Shown: positions 1 through 8,749 of the stretch, one piece after another
How positions within the stretch are numbered: the stretch's first letter is position 1
Layout: each line of letters starts with the position of its first letter
Assembly: GCA_035548835.1 (NCBI GenBank)
Contig: DASZSB010000155.1
Coordinates: 1-64,000 of the forward strand
Reading direction: 5' to 3'
Length of the DNA: 64,000 nucleotides
Origin: FEN-1219 sp035548835
GTDB taxonomy: Bacteria; Pseudomonadota; Gammaproteobacteria; Steroidobacterales; Rariloculaceae
Notes under the pieces: model-generated
Told to the model about the DNA's origin: nothing
The model's database searches: none
Seen by the model: the letters and a program-made list of their open reading frames with translations, nothing else
Position numbers and translations under genes: made by a program

Positions 1-1
1 G

Positions 2-553
2 AGAGGCTGGGACTACGAGGTCACGTACAACCTCCCGATGCGCGCAGGCGGCAACCTGAACCTGCGCTTCATCGGCACGTATCTCTACGACATGATCGTC
101 GACACGGGGCTCGGTGCGCCGCCGATCGACTACGCGGGCCAGAGCGGTCCCGTGGCATCGTTCGGCTCGTTCAACACGCAGCCGAAGTGGCAAGCCCGTG
201 CGTTCGTGACGTGGGCGAAGAAGAGGTTCATGACCACGTTCGAGACGCGCTACGTCGGGTCCGGCACGCTCAACGCGACCTGGTTCGAGAGCCCGCCGGG
301 GGCTGCGAGCAATCGGTTGCCGTTCTCGGTCACCGACAACAGCGTCGACAGCGCGTACTACGTCAATTGGTCGGGATCCTACGACCTCCGGGCGGCGGGA
401 CAGGGGAAACCCTTGCAGCTCTTCTGGGCGGTGAGCAACCTGTTCGACAAGGATCCGGTCGTGGCGCCGGGCGGCAATGCGTATCCGACGAACCCGGTGT
501 TCTTCGACACGCTCGGCCGGCGCCTGCGCATCGGCGTGCGGCTGGACTTCTAG
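2..553 (+). CDS. TonB-dependent receptor, C-terminal fragment (5' cut by window edge)
   Basis: The reading frame is open from the first bases of the window and ends at a stop at 551-553. The visible 184 or so residues alternate aromatic and polar residues as in outer-membrane beta strands. The protein ends in GVRLDF, a terminal aromatic residue typical of outer-membrane barrels. Segments such as FWAVSNLFDKDPV and the tail TLGRRLRIGVRLDF match the last strands of TonB-dependent receptors, which import siderophores, vitamins or glycans across the outer membrane. The plug domain and TonB box lie outside the window, so the substrate cannot be named. Its end overlaps the stop of the convergent gene by four bases. 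Confidence 0.85.
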   Translation, partial: RGWDYEVTYNLPMRAGGNLNLRFIGTYLYDMIVDTGLGAPPIDYAGQSGPVASFGSFNTQPKWQARAFVTWAKKRFMTTFETRYVGSGTLNATWFESPPGAASNRLPFSVTDNSVDSAYYVNWSGSYDLRAAGQGKPLQLFWAVSNLFDKDPVVAPGGNAYPTNPVFFDTLGRRLRIGVRLDF

Positions 554-3210
554 GGTTCCAGCGAGAGCGAGACGCGGACGACATTCTCGGTCGTCCGCGT
601 CTCCTTGAACCCGAGCGACGCCGCCAGCGCCAGCATCACGGCGTTGTCCGGCAGCACGTCGCCCGTGAGCCCGCCTATGCCGCGCGAGCGCGCATAATCG
701 ATGAGCCGCCGCATCAGCAGGCCGCCGAGGCCGAGTCCCGACAGCGCCCGCTCCACGATGATCGCGAACTCCGCCGAGCGGTTGTCGGGGTCGGCCACGA
801 GCCGCACCACGCCGTGGATGTCGGCCACGCCGGGCGCACCGTGCTCGGCCAGCACGAACGCCATCTCTCGGTCGTAGTCGATCTGCGTGAACCGGGCCGC
901 CGTCACGTGCGGCAGCGTCTTCATCGGCACGAAGAAGCGCGCGCGGATCTCGTCCTCGGTGAGCCGCTCGAACGCGCGCAGCAGCGCCGGCTCGTCCTCG
1001 GGACGGATCGGCCGCAACGTGAACGTGCGCCCGTCGGCAAGCGTGACGCCCTGCTCGAGCGAGCGCGGATACGGGCAGATCGAGAGCGGTGCGCGCGGTG
1101 TCGATGGTGCGCGCAGGCGCAGCCGCGCGTCGAGCGCGACGCAGCCCGCGCCGCTGGCGAGCAGCGGGTTGATCTCGATCTCCGCGATGCGCGGCTGGTC
1201 GATGGCGAGCTGCGCCACGCGCGTGAGGGCGAGCGCCACGGCATCGAGGTCCACGGCCGACACGTGGCGGAACCCCCGCATGCGGCGATACACCCGGGTG
1301 CGGCGCATCAGCGCGTGCGCGAGCGCGAGGTTCAGCGGCAGCAGCTCGAGCGCGGTATCCGCCACCACTTCCACCGCCGTGCCGCCCTCGCCGAACAGCA
1401 GCACGGGGCCAAAATCGCCGCCGGTGTGCACGCCGACGATGAGCTCGAGGCTCGCGGCCGTGTCCTGCATCGGCTCGACGCTGAAGCCTTCGAGCGTCGC
1501 GCCCGGCGCCGCGGCGCGGACGCGCTCCAGCATGTGCTGCGCCGCGCGCGCGGTGGCCTCTCGTCCGCGCAGGTTCAACGCCACGCCGCCCACGTCGGAC
1601 TTGTGCACGATGTCGCGCGACTGGATCTTCAGCGCGATGGAGCCGCCGAAACGTTCGGCCGCGGCCGCCGCCTCCGCCGGCGTCGCGGCGAGCACGGCGC
1701 CCGTGGTCGGAACTCCATAGGCCGAGAGCGCCGTACGCACCTCCGGCGCCGCGAGCCATTCGCGGCCGTCGGCGTCGGCGGCCGCGAACACGGCGCGCAC
1801 GGCGTCGCCGTCCACGGCGAATTCCGGCTGCGCCGGCGGGGTCTCGATCAGCAGCTCCTGGTTGCGGCGGTAGTCCACGCGCTGCATGAACGCACGCACG
1901 GCATGCTCCGGCGTGGCGTACGTCGGCACGCGTCGCGCCGCGAGCTCCGCGCGCGCCGCACGCGCGGTCTCTTCGCCGAGCCAGCTCGTGAACACCGCGG
2001 CGTCCGCGCGGCGCTCGCAGACGGCAGCCACGGCCCGCGCCGCTTCGAAACCGGACGACACGGCCGTCGGACAGTGCAGCACGAGAACGGCGTCGCACGC
2101 TTCGTCGTCGAGCACGAGGTCGAGCGCCGCGGCAAAGCGCTCCGGTGTCGCGTCGCCGATCACGTCGACGGGATTGCCGTGCGACCAGCCCGGCGGCAGC
2201 ATCGCGGACAGCTTCCCGAGCGTGGTCGCCGAGAGCGTTGCGAGCTCACCGCCCGCATCGAGCAGCGCGTCGGCCGCCAGCACGCCGAGCCCGCCGCCGT
2301 TCGTCACGATCCCGAGCCGCGCGCCACGCGGCGCGCGAGCCACGGCCAGCGTCTCGACCGCGTCGAACAGCTCGTCGAGCGATGCCACGCGCAACATGCC
2401 CGCCCGCCGGAACGCGGCGGAGTACTCGGCGTCATTGCCGGCGAGCCGGCCCGTGTGCGACGCGGCGGCCGCGGCACTCGCGGCATGGCGGCCACCCTTC
2501 ACGACGATCACCGGCTTCGTGCGCGCCGCGGCGCGCGCGGCCGACAGAAACTTGCGCGGCTGCGTGACGGCTTCCATGTACATCAGGATCGCGTGCGTCG
2601 CGGCGTCGTTCGCGAGGTAGTCCAGCATGTCGCCGAAATCCACGTCGGCCATGTCGCCGAGCGCCACCACGTGCGAGAAGCCGATGCCGCGCGCCGCGGC
2701 CCAGTCGAGCACCGAGGTGCTGATGGCGCCCGACTGCGTGAGGAACGCGATTCCGCCGGCCGCGGGCAGAAGATGCGCGAAGCTCGCGTTCAGGCCGATC
2801 GCGGGCACGATGACGCCCAGCGTGTTCGGGCCGACGATGCGCAGCAGCCGCTCGCGGCCCGCGTCGAGCAGTGCCTGCCGCGACACGCCGTTCGCGCCGA
2901 ACCCCGCCGAGATCACGATCGCCGCGCGCGTGCCGGCCGCGGCGACGTCGGCGACGAGCTTGGGCACGGTCGCAGCGGGCGTGGCGATGACGGCCAGATC
3001 GGGTGCCTGCGGCAGCGCCGCGACGCTCGCATAGGCCCGTTGCCCGAGCACGCTCGAATGGTTCGGATTCACGGCGAACACGTCACCGCGAAACCCCGCT
3101 TTGCGCAGGTTCTCGAGCAGGAAACGGCCGATCGATCCCGGCCGCTCGCTCGCGCCGAGCAGCGCGACCGAACGCGGACGGAACACGGCGTCGAGATTGC
3201 GGATGGTCAT
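550..3210 (-). CDS. ADP-forming acyl-CoA synthetase fused to GNAT acetyltransferase (Pat-like)
   Basis: The 886-residue protein has the domain order of bifunctional acetate-CoA ligase/GNAT proteins. Residues 1-130 form a CoA-binding Rossmann domain (SVALLGASERPGSIGR). Two succinyl-CoA-synthetase-like domains follow, with the conserved active-site histidine in SHTGRLAG (His252). An ATP-grasp domain lies around 480-700, and a GNAT domain at about 725-886 carries the acetyl-CoA loop LSGLGLGGLLMRRL. In enterobacterial Pat (YfiQ) the synthetase half is inactive and the GNAT half acetylates acetyl-CoA synthetase. Here the histidine is kept, so ligase activity cannot be excluded. It is monocistronic and convergent with the TonB receptor. 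Family placement is firm, the substrate is unknown. Confidence 0.88.
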   Translation of the reverse strand: MTIRNLDAVFRPRSVALLGASERPGSIGRFLLENLRKAGFRGDVFAVNPNHSSVLGQRAYASVAALPQAPDLAVIATPAATVPKLVADVAAAGTRAAIVISAGFGANGVSRQALLDAGRERLLRIVGPNTLGVIVPAIGLNASFAHLLPAAGGIAFLTQSGAISTSVLDWAAARGIGFSHVVALGDMADVDFGDMLDYLANDAATHAILMYMEAVTQPRKFLSAARAAARTKPVIVVKGGRHAASAAAAASHTGRLAGNDAEYSAAFRRAGMLRVASLDELFDAVETLAVARAPRGARLGIVTNGGGLGVLAADALLDAGGELATLSATTLGKLSAMLPPGWSHGNPVDVIGDATPERFAAALDLVLDDEACDAVLVLHCPTAVSSGFEAARAVAAVCERRADAAVFTSWLGEETARAARAELAARRVPTYATPEHAVRAFMQRVDYRRNQELLIETPPAQPEFAVDGDAVRAVFAAADADGREWLAAPEVRTALSAYGVPTTGAVLAATPAEAAAAAERFGGSIALKIQSRDIVHKSDVGGVALNLRGREATARAAQHMLERVRAAAPGATLEGFSVEPMQDTAASLELIVGVHTGGDFGPVLLFGEGGTAVEVVADTALELLPLNLALAHALMRRTRVYRRMRGFRHVSAVDLDAVALALTRVAQLAIDQPRIAEIEINPLLASGAGCVALDARLRLRAPSTPRAPLSICPYPRSLEQGVTLADGRTFTLRPIRPEDEPALLRAFERLTEDEIRARFFVPMKTLPHVTAARFTQIDYDREMAFVLAEHGAPGVADIHGVVRLVADPDNRSAEFAIIVERALSGLGLGGLLMRRLIDYARSRGIGGLTGDVLPDNAVMLALAASLGFKETRTTENVVRVSLSLEP

Positions 3211-3305
3211 GCGCGTGGTTGGCGGGCGCGCACCAGCGCCCGCTCGACGGGCAATCTACCGCAGTCGGCTCGGGAACGCGCGGCCACGACCCGTGCGATG
3301 CGGCC

Positions 3306-3334
3306 GCCGCTTTGCGATGGGCGCGACGTATAAT
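3306..3334 (+). promoter_or_regulatory. Probable sigma-70 promoter of the ATPase gene
   Basis: A perfect TATAAT lies at 3329-3334, about 32 bases before the ATG at 3366. The -35 region is GC-rich and weak. Predicted transcription would start near 3341 and leave a short leader. Confidence 0.5.
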
Positions 3335-3365
3335 CGCCCGGGCTCAAGACTTCCCGGTTTCCGCC

Positions 3366-4202
3366 ATGCGAATGAAGCGCTCCGAGTTCCTGGCCTGGCC
3401 GCACAAGGCCATCACGCTGCTCGGCATGTCCGGAGTCGGCAAGACGACGCTGGCGTACAAGCTCCCGGCCGACAAGTGGTTCCATTATTCGGGGGACTAC
3501 CGGATCGGCACGAAATACCTGGCCGAGCCCATTCTCGACAACATCAAACGCCAGGCCATGAAGGTCGACTTTCTGCGCGACCTGCTGCGCAACGACTCGA
3601 TCTACATCGCGAGCAACGTCACCGTGCACAACCTGCAGCCCGTGGCGACGTTCCTGGGCAAAATCGGCCGCACCGATTTGGGCGGCCTGCCGGTGGACGA
3701 GTTCAAGAAGCGGCAGCGCCTGCACCGCGAGGCCGAGATCGGCGCCATGCGCGACGTGGCGGAGTTCATCATCAAGGCGCAGGAAATCTACGGCTACGAC
3801 CACTTCATCAACGACGCGGGCGGCAGCCTCGTGGAGCTCGACGACGAGCAGACGGAGAAGACGCTCGCCGAGCACACGCTGATCCTGTACATCAAGGCCG
3901 ACGACGAGATGGAGCGGGAACTCGTGCGACGCGCCGTCAGCAACCCGAAGCCGCTGTATTACAACGAGAAATTCCTCGACCAGAAGCTCGCGCAGTATCT
4001 CGACGAAGCCGAGCTCGAGGGCCCGGATCAGATCGTGCCCGACGAGTTCGTGCGCTGGATCTTCCCGGCGCTCGTCGCGCACCGGCGGCCGAAGTACGAG
4101 GCGATGGCGAATCGCTACGGCTACACGCTGAACGCGCGTCTCGCCGAGGCGGTCACGAACGAAGCCGACTTCCTGGACCTCGTGGCCAGCGTTCTCGACT
4201 GA
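3366..4202 (+). CDS. P-loop ATPase of unknown role
   Basis: The 278-residue protein has a clear Walker A motif, GMSGVGKTT, at about residues 20-28, directly after a short N-terminal strand. It is followed by HYSGDYRIGTKYLAE, which resembles the substrate loop of small-molecule or shikimate-type kinases. There are no membrane segments and no signal peptide. The ATG at 3366 is chosen because it follows a TATAAT promoter; a second ATG at 3372 is possible. It resembles conserved proteobacterial proteins annotated only as ATPase. It stands alone, convergent with the rhomboid gene with 9 bases between the stops. A kinase acting on a small substrate is possible but unproven. Confidence 0.75.
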   Translation: MRMKRSEFLAWPHKAITLLGMSGVGKTTLAYKLPADKWFHYSGDYRIGTKYLAEPILDNIKRQAMKVDFLRDLLRNDSIYIASNVTVHNLQPVATFLGKIGRTDLGGLPVDEFKKRQRLHREAEIGAMRDVAEFIIKAQEIYGYDHFINDAGGSLVELDDEQTEKTLAEHTLILYIKADDEMERELVRRAVSNPKPLYYNEKFLDQKLAQYLDEAELEGPDQIVPDEFVRWIFPALVAHRRPKYEAMANRYGYTLNARLAEAVTNEADFLDLVASVLD

Positions 4203-4211
4203 GTCGCGGCC

Positions 4212-5108
4212 TCAGCCCGCGGCGACGAGCCCCCACGCCCAGGCAGCGGCGACCACGACCAGGGCCGCGGCGGCGCACGCCCTCTGCACGCGCCGATCCG
4301 CGAGCCGGGCGGGCGCGAGCCACTGCGCCAGCACGAAGCCCGCGCCGAGACCGGCGCAAAAGCCGAACAGGTGCGCGCCGAGATCCGTGTTCTCGCCTGC
4401 GGTGCCCGTGAACGCGAGCAGGCCGAGGCCCGCCACGATCGGCGCGATGCGCGCACGCCATGGCGTGTCGCGCCAGAAGCCGCGTCGCCAGGTGTAGGCC
4501 GCGAGCAGCGCGAGGGCCGCGAACACGGCCGTGGACGCGCCGAGCGAGCGGTGCTCCGGCCCCTGCAGCCACGCGCCGAGCGCGTTCGCGCCCGCGCCCG
4601 CGGCGAGCACCGTGAGCCAGCCGACGCCGACGCCGAGGTAGCGGCCGACGAACCAGCCGAAGAACGCCCCGAAGGCCACGTTGCCGCCGAGATGCTCGAA
4701 CTCGATGTGCAACGTGAGCGCCGTGACGGTGCGCCACCACTGCCCTGCCGACACCGCGCCGGCCTCGAGGCGCCCGGCGCCGAGCCAATCGAGCCCGAAC
4801 AGGCTCTCGCGTGTCGCGACGAACACGACCAGCAGCACGGCCACGTACGTCGCAACGCCCGGCCAGCCGGCGCCGATGCTGCGCAACGGCCTCTCGCCGA
4901 CGCGACGCAGGTTCTCGCGGCGGTACTGCGTGAGCTCCGCCGCAGCCACGGGCGCGAACGCCGCAGGCACCCAGAGCTCGAGCCCGGCGACACCGGCCTG
5001 GCGCCGGTGCGCGATGCCGCGCGCGATCAGCACGAGCGCGAGCTCGTTGGCGCCCCCTTCGGTCAGGCCCACCGCCACCGCGACCCACGGCTCTGCGCGC
5101 TCGTCCAT
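4212..5108 (-). CDS. Rhomboid-family intramembrane serine protease
   Basis: The 298-residue protein has the rhomboid signature: LHIEFEHLGGNVAFG in TM2 (His139, Asn143), the catalytic serine in GASTAVFAAL (Ser192) and the catalytic histidine in GAHLFGFCAG (His246). Several hydrophobic segments span about residues 85-270. The 65-residue N-terminal cytoplasmic segment contains ELALVLIARGI, like the DUF2007 or small accessory domains seen before other rhomboids. The ATG at 5108 is preferred; an in-frame ATG at 5120 and a longer frame to 5180 are also open. Rhomboids cleave transmembrane helices of envelope proteins. The substrate is not predictable here. Confidence 0.87.
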   Translation of the reverse strand: MDERAEPWVAVAVGLTEGGANELALVLIARGIAHRRQAGVAGLELWVPAAFAPVAAAELTQYRRENLRRVGERPLRSIGAGWPGVATYVAVLLVVFVATRESLFGLDWLGAGRLEAGAVSAGQWWRTVTALTLHIEFEHLGGNVAFGAFFGWFVGRYLGVGVGWLTVLAAGAGANALGAWLQGPEHRSLGASTAVFAALALLAAYTWRRGFWRDTPWRARIAPIVAGLGLLAFTGTAGENTDLGAHLFGFCAGLGAGFVLAQWLAPARLADRRVQRACAAAALVVVAAAWAWGLVAAG

Positions 5109-5196
5109 CTCTGCTAGCATCCGGCGTTCACAGCGAGCGCGCAGAACGACCCGCCGCCCGCACGCTAAGGTAGCAGACACAGAGGGGCACCAACCG

Positions 5197-5700
5197 ATGA
5201 CTGCTGCGCCGCAACGCGCCGCCGCCGCCGAGCCGTACTACTGGGAGCTCGTGCCCTCGCCGCTCGGGGCCATCATCGTGACCGTCGACGCGGAGGGCTG
5301 CCTCACGGAGATCCGTCTCGACGGCGAAGAGCGCAGCGGGCCGCGCGACGCAAGACGCTGCGCGGCCGCGTGTCGGCAACTCGCCGAATACTTCGCCGGC
5401 AAGCGGCGCGACTTCGACCTGCCGCTCGCGCCGCGTGGCACGGCGTTCCAGCAGCGCGTGTGGCAGGCGCTGCGCGCGATTCCGTTCGGCGTCGTGCGCA
5501 CGTATGGACACATCGCCCGCGACATCGGCCAGCCTCTCGCGGTGCGCGCGGTGGGTCAGGCCAACGGTCGCAACCCGCTGCCGATCGTCGTGCCGTGCCA
5601 TCGCGTGATCGCGGGCGACGGCACGATCGGCGGCTACTCCGGCGGGCTGAACGTCAAACACAAGTTACTCGCGCTCGAGGGGATCGAGCTCAAGCTCTGA
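5197..5700 (+). CDS. ogt: Methylated-DNA-protein cysteine S-methyltransferase (Ogt)
   Basis: The 167-residue protein carries the invariant active-site motif PCHRV, with acceptor Cys134, and the helix-turn-helix RTYGHIARDIGQP that inserts into the minor groove. FQQRVWQALRAIPFG and GYSGGLNVKHKLLALE are also family hallmarks. It transfers methyl or alkyl groups from O6-alkylguanine to itself, a one-use DNA repair reaction. There is no Ada regulatory domain, so it is the Ogt type. GAGGGG precedes the ATG at a suitable distance. It sits two bases before the zinc-ribbon gene and is probably cotranscribed with it. Confidence 0.93.
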   Translation: MTAAPQRAAAAEPYYWELVPSPLGAIIVTVDAEGCLTEIRLDGEERSGPRDARRCAAACRQLAEYFAGKRRDFDLPLAPRGTAFQQRVWQALRAIPFGVVRTYGHIARDIGQPLAVRAVGQANGRNPLPIVVPCHRVIAGDGTIGGYSGGLNVKHKLLALEGIELKL

Positions 5701-5702
5701 CC

Positions 5703-6002
5703 ATGGCCCACGATCTACGCTGTTACCGCTGCGGCGCCTCGCTGGCCGCGCTGTCCCTGCCGCTCGCGCGGCTCGACGAATGCCCGCAATGCCACGTGCA
5801 CCTGCACGTGTGCCGCATGTGCGAGCGCTACGCGCCGCGCAAACCCAAGGGCTGCAGCGAGGAGGATGCGCCCGAGGTCCGCGACAAGAAGGCTGCCAAT
5901 TTCTGCGACTACTTCAAACCCAGCGCGCGCGCGTTCGATCCCGCGGAGCAGCAGGCCGAGCAGGCGGCCCGCGGCCAGCTCGATGCCCTGTTCAGGAAGT
6001 AA
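5703..6002 (+). CDS. Small cysteine-rich zinc-ribbon-like protein
   Basis: The 99-residue protein starts with paired cysteines arranged as CxxC at 7/10, 27/30 and 37/40, plus single cysteines at 51 and 68. This suggests two zinc-binding knuckles. The C-terminal third (about residues 72-99) is charged and probably helical. The ATG begins two bases after the ogt stop, so the two genes form an operon. I do not recognise a named family beyond conserved proteobacterial zinc-ribbon hypothetical proteins, and the link to alkylation repair rests only on position. Confidence 0.75.
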   Translation: MAHDLRCYRCGASLAALSLPLARLDECPQCHVHLHVCRMCERYAPRKPKGCSEEDAPEVRDKKAANFCDYFKPSARAFDPAEQQAEQAARGQLDALFRK

Positions 6003-6086
6003 CAATCCCCGCCGTATCTGGGCTTCTGAGGCCCATGGGTAGTTCCCATCAGAGCCAAACGGACGTAGACTGAAATCACAAGAAGT

Positions 6087-7349
6087 GTGAACACGCCCGG
6101 CTCGGCCGTTATTGACGGCATGGGCCAGCGCAGTCACCGGGCAGAAAAATCGGGGGCTCTGCATATGCTTGCGGTCGGCGAGACCATTGCTCGTCGCGCG
6201 CACGCTTTGGACCAACGCCTCGGCGCCGGCGGCCGCGGCTGGGTGGTGTGGGCGTGTTTCGCGCTGCTGGTGCTGCTGTCGAGGCTCGACAGCACCGACT
6301 CCATCGAGAACGTCTTCAGCGTCTATCGCGACGCGGGGCTGCGGTGGCTCGACGGCCAGGACCTGTATCCCGCGCAGTTTCGATTCAATTACTTTCCGAC
6401 GTCAGCCGTATTCTTCGCCTCCTTCAGCGCGCTGCCTTTCGCGCTCGCGGGCGCCCTCTGGCGCCTTGCCAATATCGGCGTGTTCGCCTTCGGCCTGTGG
6501 AAGCTCAGCGAGTGCGGCCAGCGGCCGGTGCCCGCCACACGATTCTTCATCGCCACGGTCGTCACGGTGATGCTGAGCGCGAGCGCCGCCCGCTACGGGC
6601 AGATGACGCTCGCGATGGCCGGCCTGATGATGGCCGCGGTCGCCGACGCCGAGCGGGGCGAGCTGTGGCGCGCCGCGCTGCTGGCCGTGCTGGCCGTCGC
6701 AGCGAAGCCGCTGGCGCTGGTGCTCGCACTGCTGCTCGTGGCCGTCTACCCGCGACTCATGTGGCGCACGGCGATCGCACTGGCGTTGGTCTTCGCGCTG
6801 CCGTTCTTGTTCCAGCACCCGGACTACGTGCTGCGTCAGTACGAGGCCGTGCCCGCGATGCTCGCGACGCGCGCCCAGCAACACTACGAATGGCAACACG
6901 TCTTCGGGCTGCTCGAGAAGCTGGGCTGGCTCACGACGGCCGCCGAGCAGGCGCTGCTGCGGGGCGCGAGCGCCGTCGCCGTGCTCTACCTGTGCTGGCG
7001 AGCGAAGCGGCACGCGCCGCGCATTGGTGCCGCGCTCATGGTCTACGCACTCGCGTCCTGTTACATCCTGCTGTTCGGCAGCGCCACGGAGCGCAATACG
7101 TACGCGCTGATCGCACCGGTCGTCGGCATCCTGGCCGGCATGGCGTGGCACGTTCGCGACCGGCGTCTGCTGACGCTGACGAGCGGGATTGCCTGGCTCA
7201 TGCTGCTGAGCCACACGCTCGGCGTGGGCTTCCCGAATACGCCCCTCGCGATGGCGAAGCCCATCGCCTGCTGCATCCTGCTCGCGTGGCTCACGTGGCA
7301 GGCGCTGCACGCGCCGGCGACATCGAGCCCGAGCCGCCCGGCACCTTGA
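6087..7349 (+). CDS. GT87-like (DUF2029) membrane glycosyltransferase
   Basis: The protein of up to 420 residues is dominated by hydrophobic segments (about ten) spread from residue 50 to the C-terminus. A polar stretch after the first segment, SVYRDAGLRWLDGQDLYPAQ followed by FNYFPTSAVFFASFSALP, matches the periplasmic loop of DUF2029/GT87 mannosyltransferase-like enzymes that use polyprenyl-linked sugars. The start is uncertain. GTG 6087 is the outermost, ATG 6120 is internal, and ATG 6165 has a GGGGG eight bases upstream and may be the real one. It is monocistronic and no glycan cluster is nearby, so the acceptor is unknown. Confidence 0.75.
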   Translation: MNTPGSAVIDGMGQRSHRAEKSGALHMLAVGETIARRAHALDQRLGAGGRGWVVWACFALLVLLSRLDSTDSIENVFSVYRDAGLRWLDGQDLYPAQFRFNYFPTSAVFFASFSALPFALAGALWRLANIGVFAFGLWKLSECGQRPVPATRFFIATVVTVMLSASAARYGQMTLAMAGLMMAAVADAERGELWRAALLAVLAVAAKPLALVLALLLVAVYPRLMWRTAIALALVFALPFLFQHPDYVLRQYEAVPAMLATRAQQHYEWQHVFGLLEKLGWLTTAAEQALLRGASAVAVLYLCWRAKRHAPRIGAALMVYALASCYILLFGSATERNTYALIAPVVGILAGMAWHVRDRRLLTLTSGIAWLMLLSHTLGVGFPNTPLAMAKPIACCILLAWLTWQALHAPATSSPSRPAP

Positions 7350-7377
7350 CGCTCGCGAGCGGCCGCACGCCCGGCGC

Positions 7378-8748
7378 TCAGGCCGCCGCGCGCGACAGCG
7401 TCTTCGGCTGGCCGGCCGCGTCGACGGTCGTGAGCTGCACGGGTCGTCGCCACACCTCCCGAAGGTAGTCGAGCACTCGCTCTGCACGCACGAGATCGAG
7501 ACCGCGGCCATCGGTCGCGTGCTCGTGCTCGAGCGTCAGCGAACCGTCCTGGGCGATGTGCGTGGCGAGCACGGCGGGCACTCCGAAGTTGTACTTCGGC
7601 GCGAGCAGGGTCTCGCGCAGCGCGTGGATGTCGGGGTCCAGCACGCGGATCGAGCCGTCGTGCGACCGCTCGTAGCGGAACAGCTTGAGCTCGGTGGCGA
7701 GCTCCTGCGTGAGGTGATTGCGGACGAAGCTGAAGTCGTCGTCCTCTGCGCGGATCTGGAACGCGCGCTCGATGCCGTGCTCGGCGACGATCGACTCCCA
7801 GATCGCGAACCCCAGGTGATACGGATTGATCGACAGCGCCGCCTGCTGCTCGGCCGCGTGCGGTCGAACCACGTCCGAGTGCGTCTTCAGCGCGTCCAGG
7901 TATTCGTTGTGCGGGAGGAAGTCCGCCTCGCGCAGCAGTCGGGCGTGCCAGTACGACGCCCAGCCTTCGTTCATGATCTGGCAGGCGAACACGGGGTAGA
8001 AGTAGAACGACTCCTCGCGCACGGCGCGGAAGATGTCGCGCTCCCACTCCTCGAGCTCCGGCGCATACTCGGCAATCAGCCACAGCAGGTCGCGCTCCGG
8101 CGCCGCCGGCAGATCCGCGCGTTCGCGCTCGAGCGGCGCTTGCGCAGCGGCTGGCGCTCCCGGCAGATTCTCGAATCGCTTCCGGAACCCATCGGCATGC
8201 GGCGCTCGCGGCGGCTCGACGTACTCCGGATACCGCGGCCGGCGCAGGCTCCGGAACGGGTCTATGTGAGCCTCGAGCGCGAGTGCGGCGTCCAGTATCT
8301 GCTCCACGCGCGTCTGGCCATGCTGCTCGATCGCCGTGCCTATCTCGCGTGCGTGAGTCGCGGCCTGCTCCACGATGCGGTAACCGACCTGCTCCTGACT
8401 GCGCTTGAACAGCGCGTTGTTCCGCGAGAAGTCGGCGTGCCCCAGCACGTGGGCGGTGACCAGCGTGTTCTCCTGCAGGGAGTTGTTGCCGGCGAGGTAA
8501 GCGCGCCCCGGATTGCCGGGGAACACGACCTCGAAGAGCCGTGAGTGCCCCATCCGGTGCTGCACCAGCTGGTGGATGTAGCGCAGCCCGAACGACCAGT
8601 GCGGCATGCGGACCGGCAGGCCATAGACCGCGATCTCCATCATGAAGCTCGACGGTACTTCCTCGAACTGCACGGGGTAGTAGTCGAGCCCATGCTCGCG
8701 CGCCAGGGCCTCGAGACGCGCGGCGTATCCCTGCAATGCGGCGTTCAT
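7378..8748 (-). CDS. SpoVR family protein (YcgB-like)
   Basis: The 456-residue protein aligns by eye with SpoVR/YcgB: DYYPVQFEEVPSSFMMEIA near the N-terminus, then MPHWSFGLRY, NPGRAYLAGNNSLQENTLV and the histidine-rich AHVLGHADFSRNN. The first ATG of the longer frame is at 8769, but the ATG at 8748 begins one base after the stop of yeaH (TAGCATG), which implies translational coupling. It is the third gene of prkA-yeaH-spoVR, a stress-linked operon conserved in many proteobacteria. The biochemical role is unknown. B. subtilis SpoVR affects spore cortex, which cannot be its role here. Confidence 0.92.
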   Translation of the reverse strand: MNAALQGYAARLEALAREHGLDYYPVQFEEVPSSFMMEIAVYGLPVRMPHWSFGLRYIHQLVQHRMGHSRLFEVVFPGNPGRAYLAGNNSLQENTLVTAHVLGHADFSRNNALFKRSQEQVGYRIVEQAATHAREIGTAIEQHGQTRVEQILDAALALEAHIDPFRSLRRPRYPEYVEPPRAPHADGFRKRFENLPGAPAAAQAPLERERADLPAAPERDLLWLIAEYAPELEEWERDIFRAVREESFYFYPVFACQIMNEGWASYWHARLLREADFLPHNEYLDALKTHSDVVRPHAAEQQAALSINPYHLGFAIWESIVAEHGIERAFQIRAEDDDFSFVRNHLTQELATELKLFRYERSHDGSIRVLDPDIHALRETLLAPKYNFGVPAVLATHIAQDGSLTLEHEHATDGRGLDLVRAERVLDYLREVWRRPVQLTTVDAAGQPKTLSRAAA

Positions 8749-8749
8749 G

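Noticed and set aside
187..3333. Open frame of 1048 codons on the + strand opposite the synthetase gene
   Set aside because: It is Arg/His/Gly-rich without any domain, and mirrors the codon bias of the real minus-strand gene; a high-GC antisense artefact.
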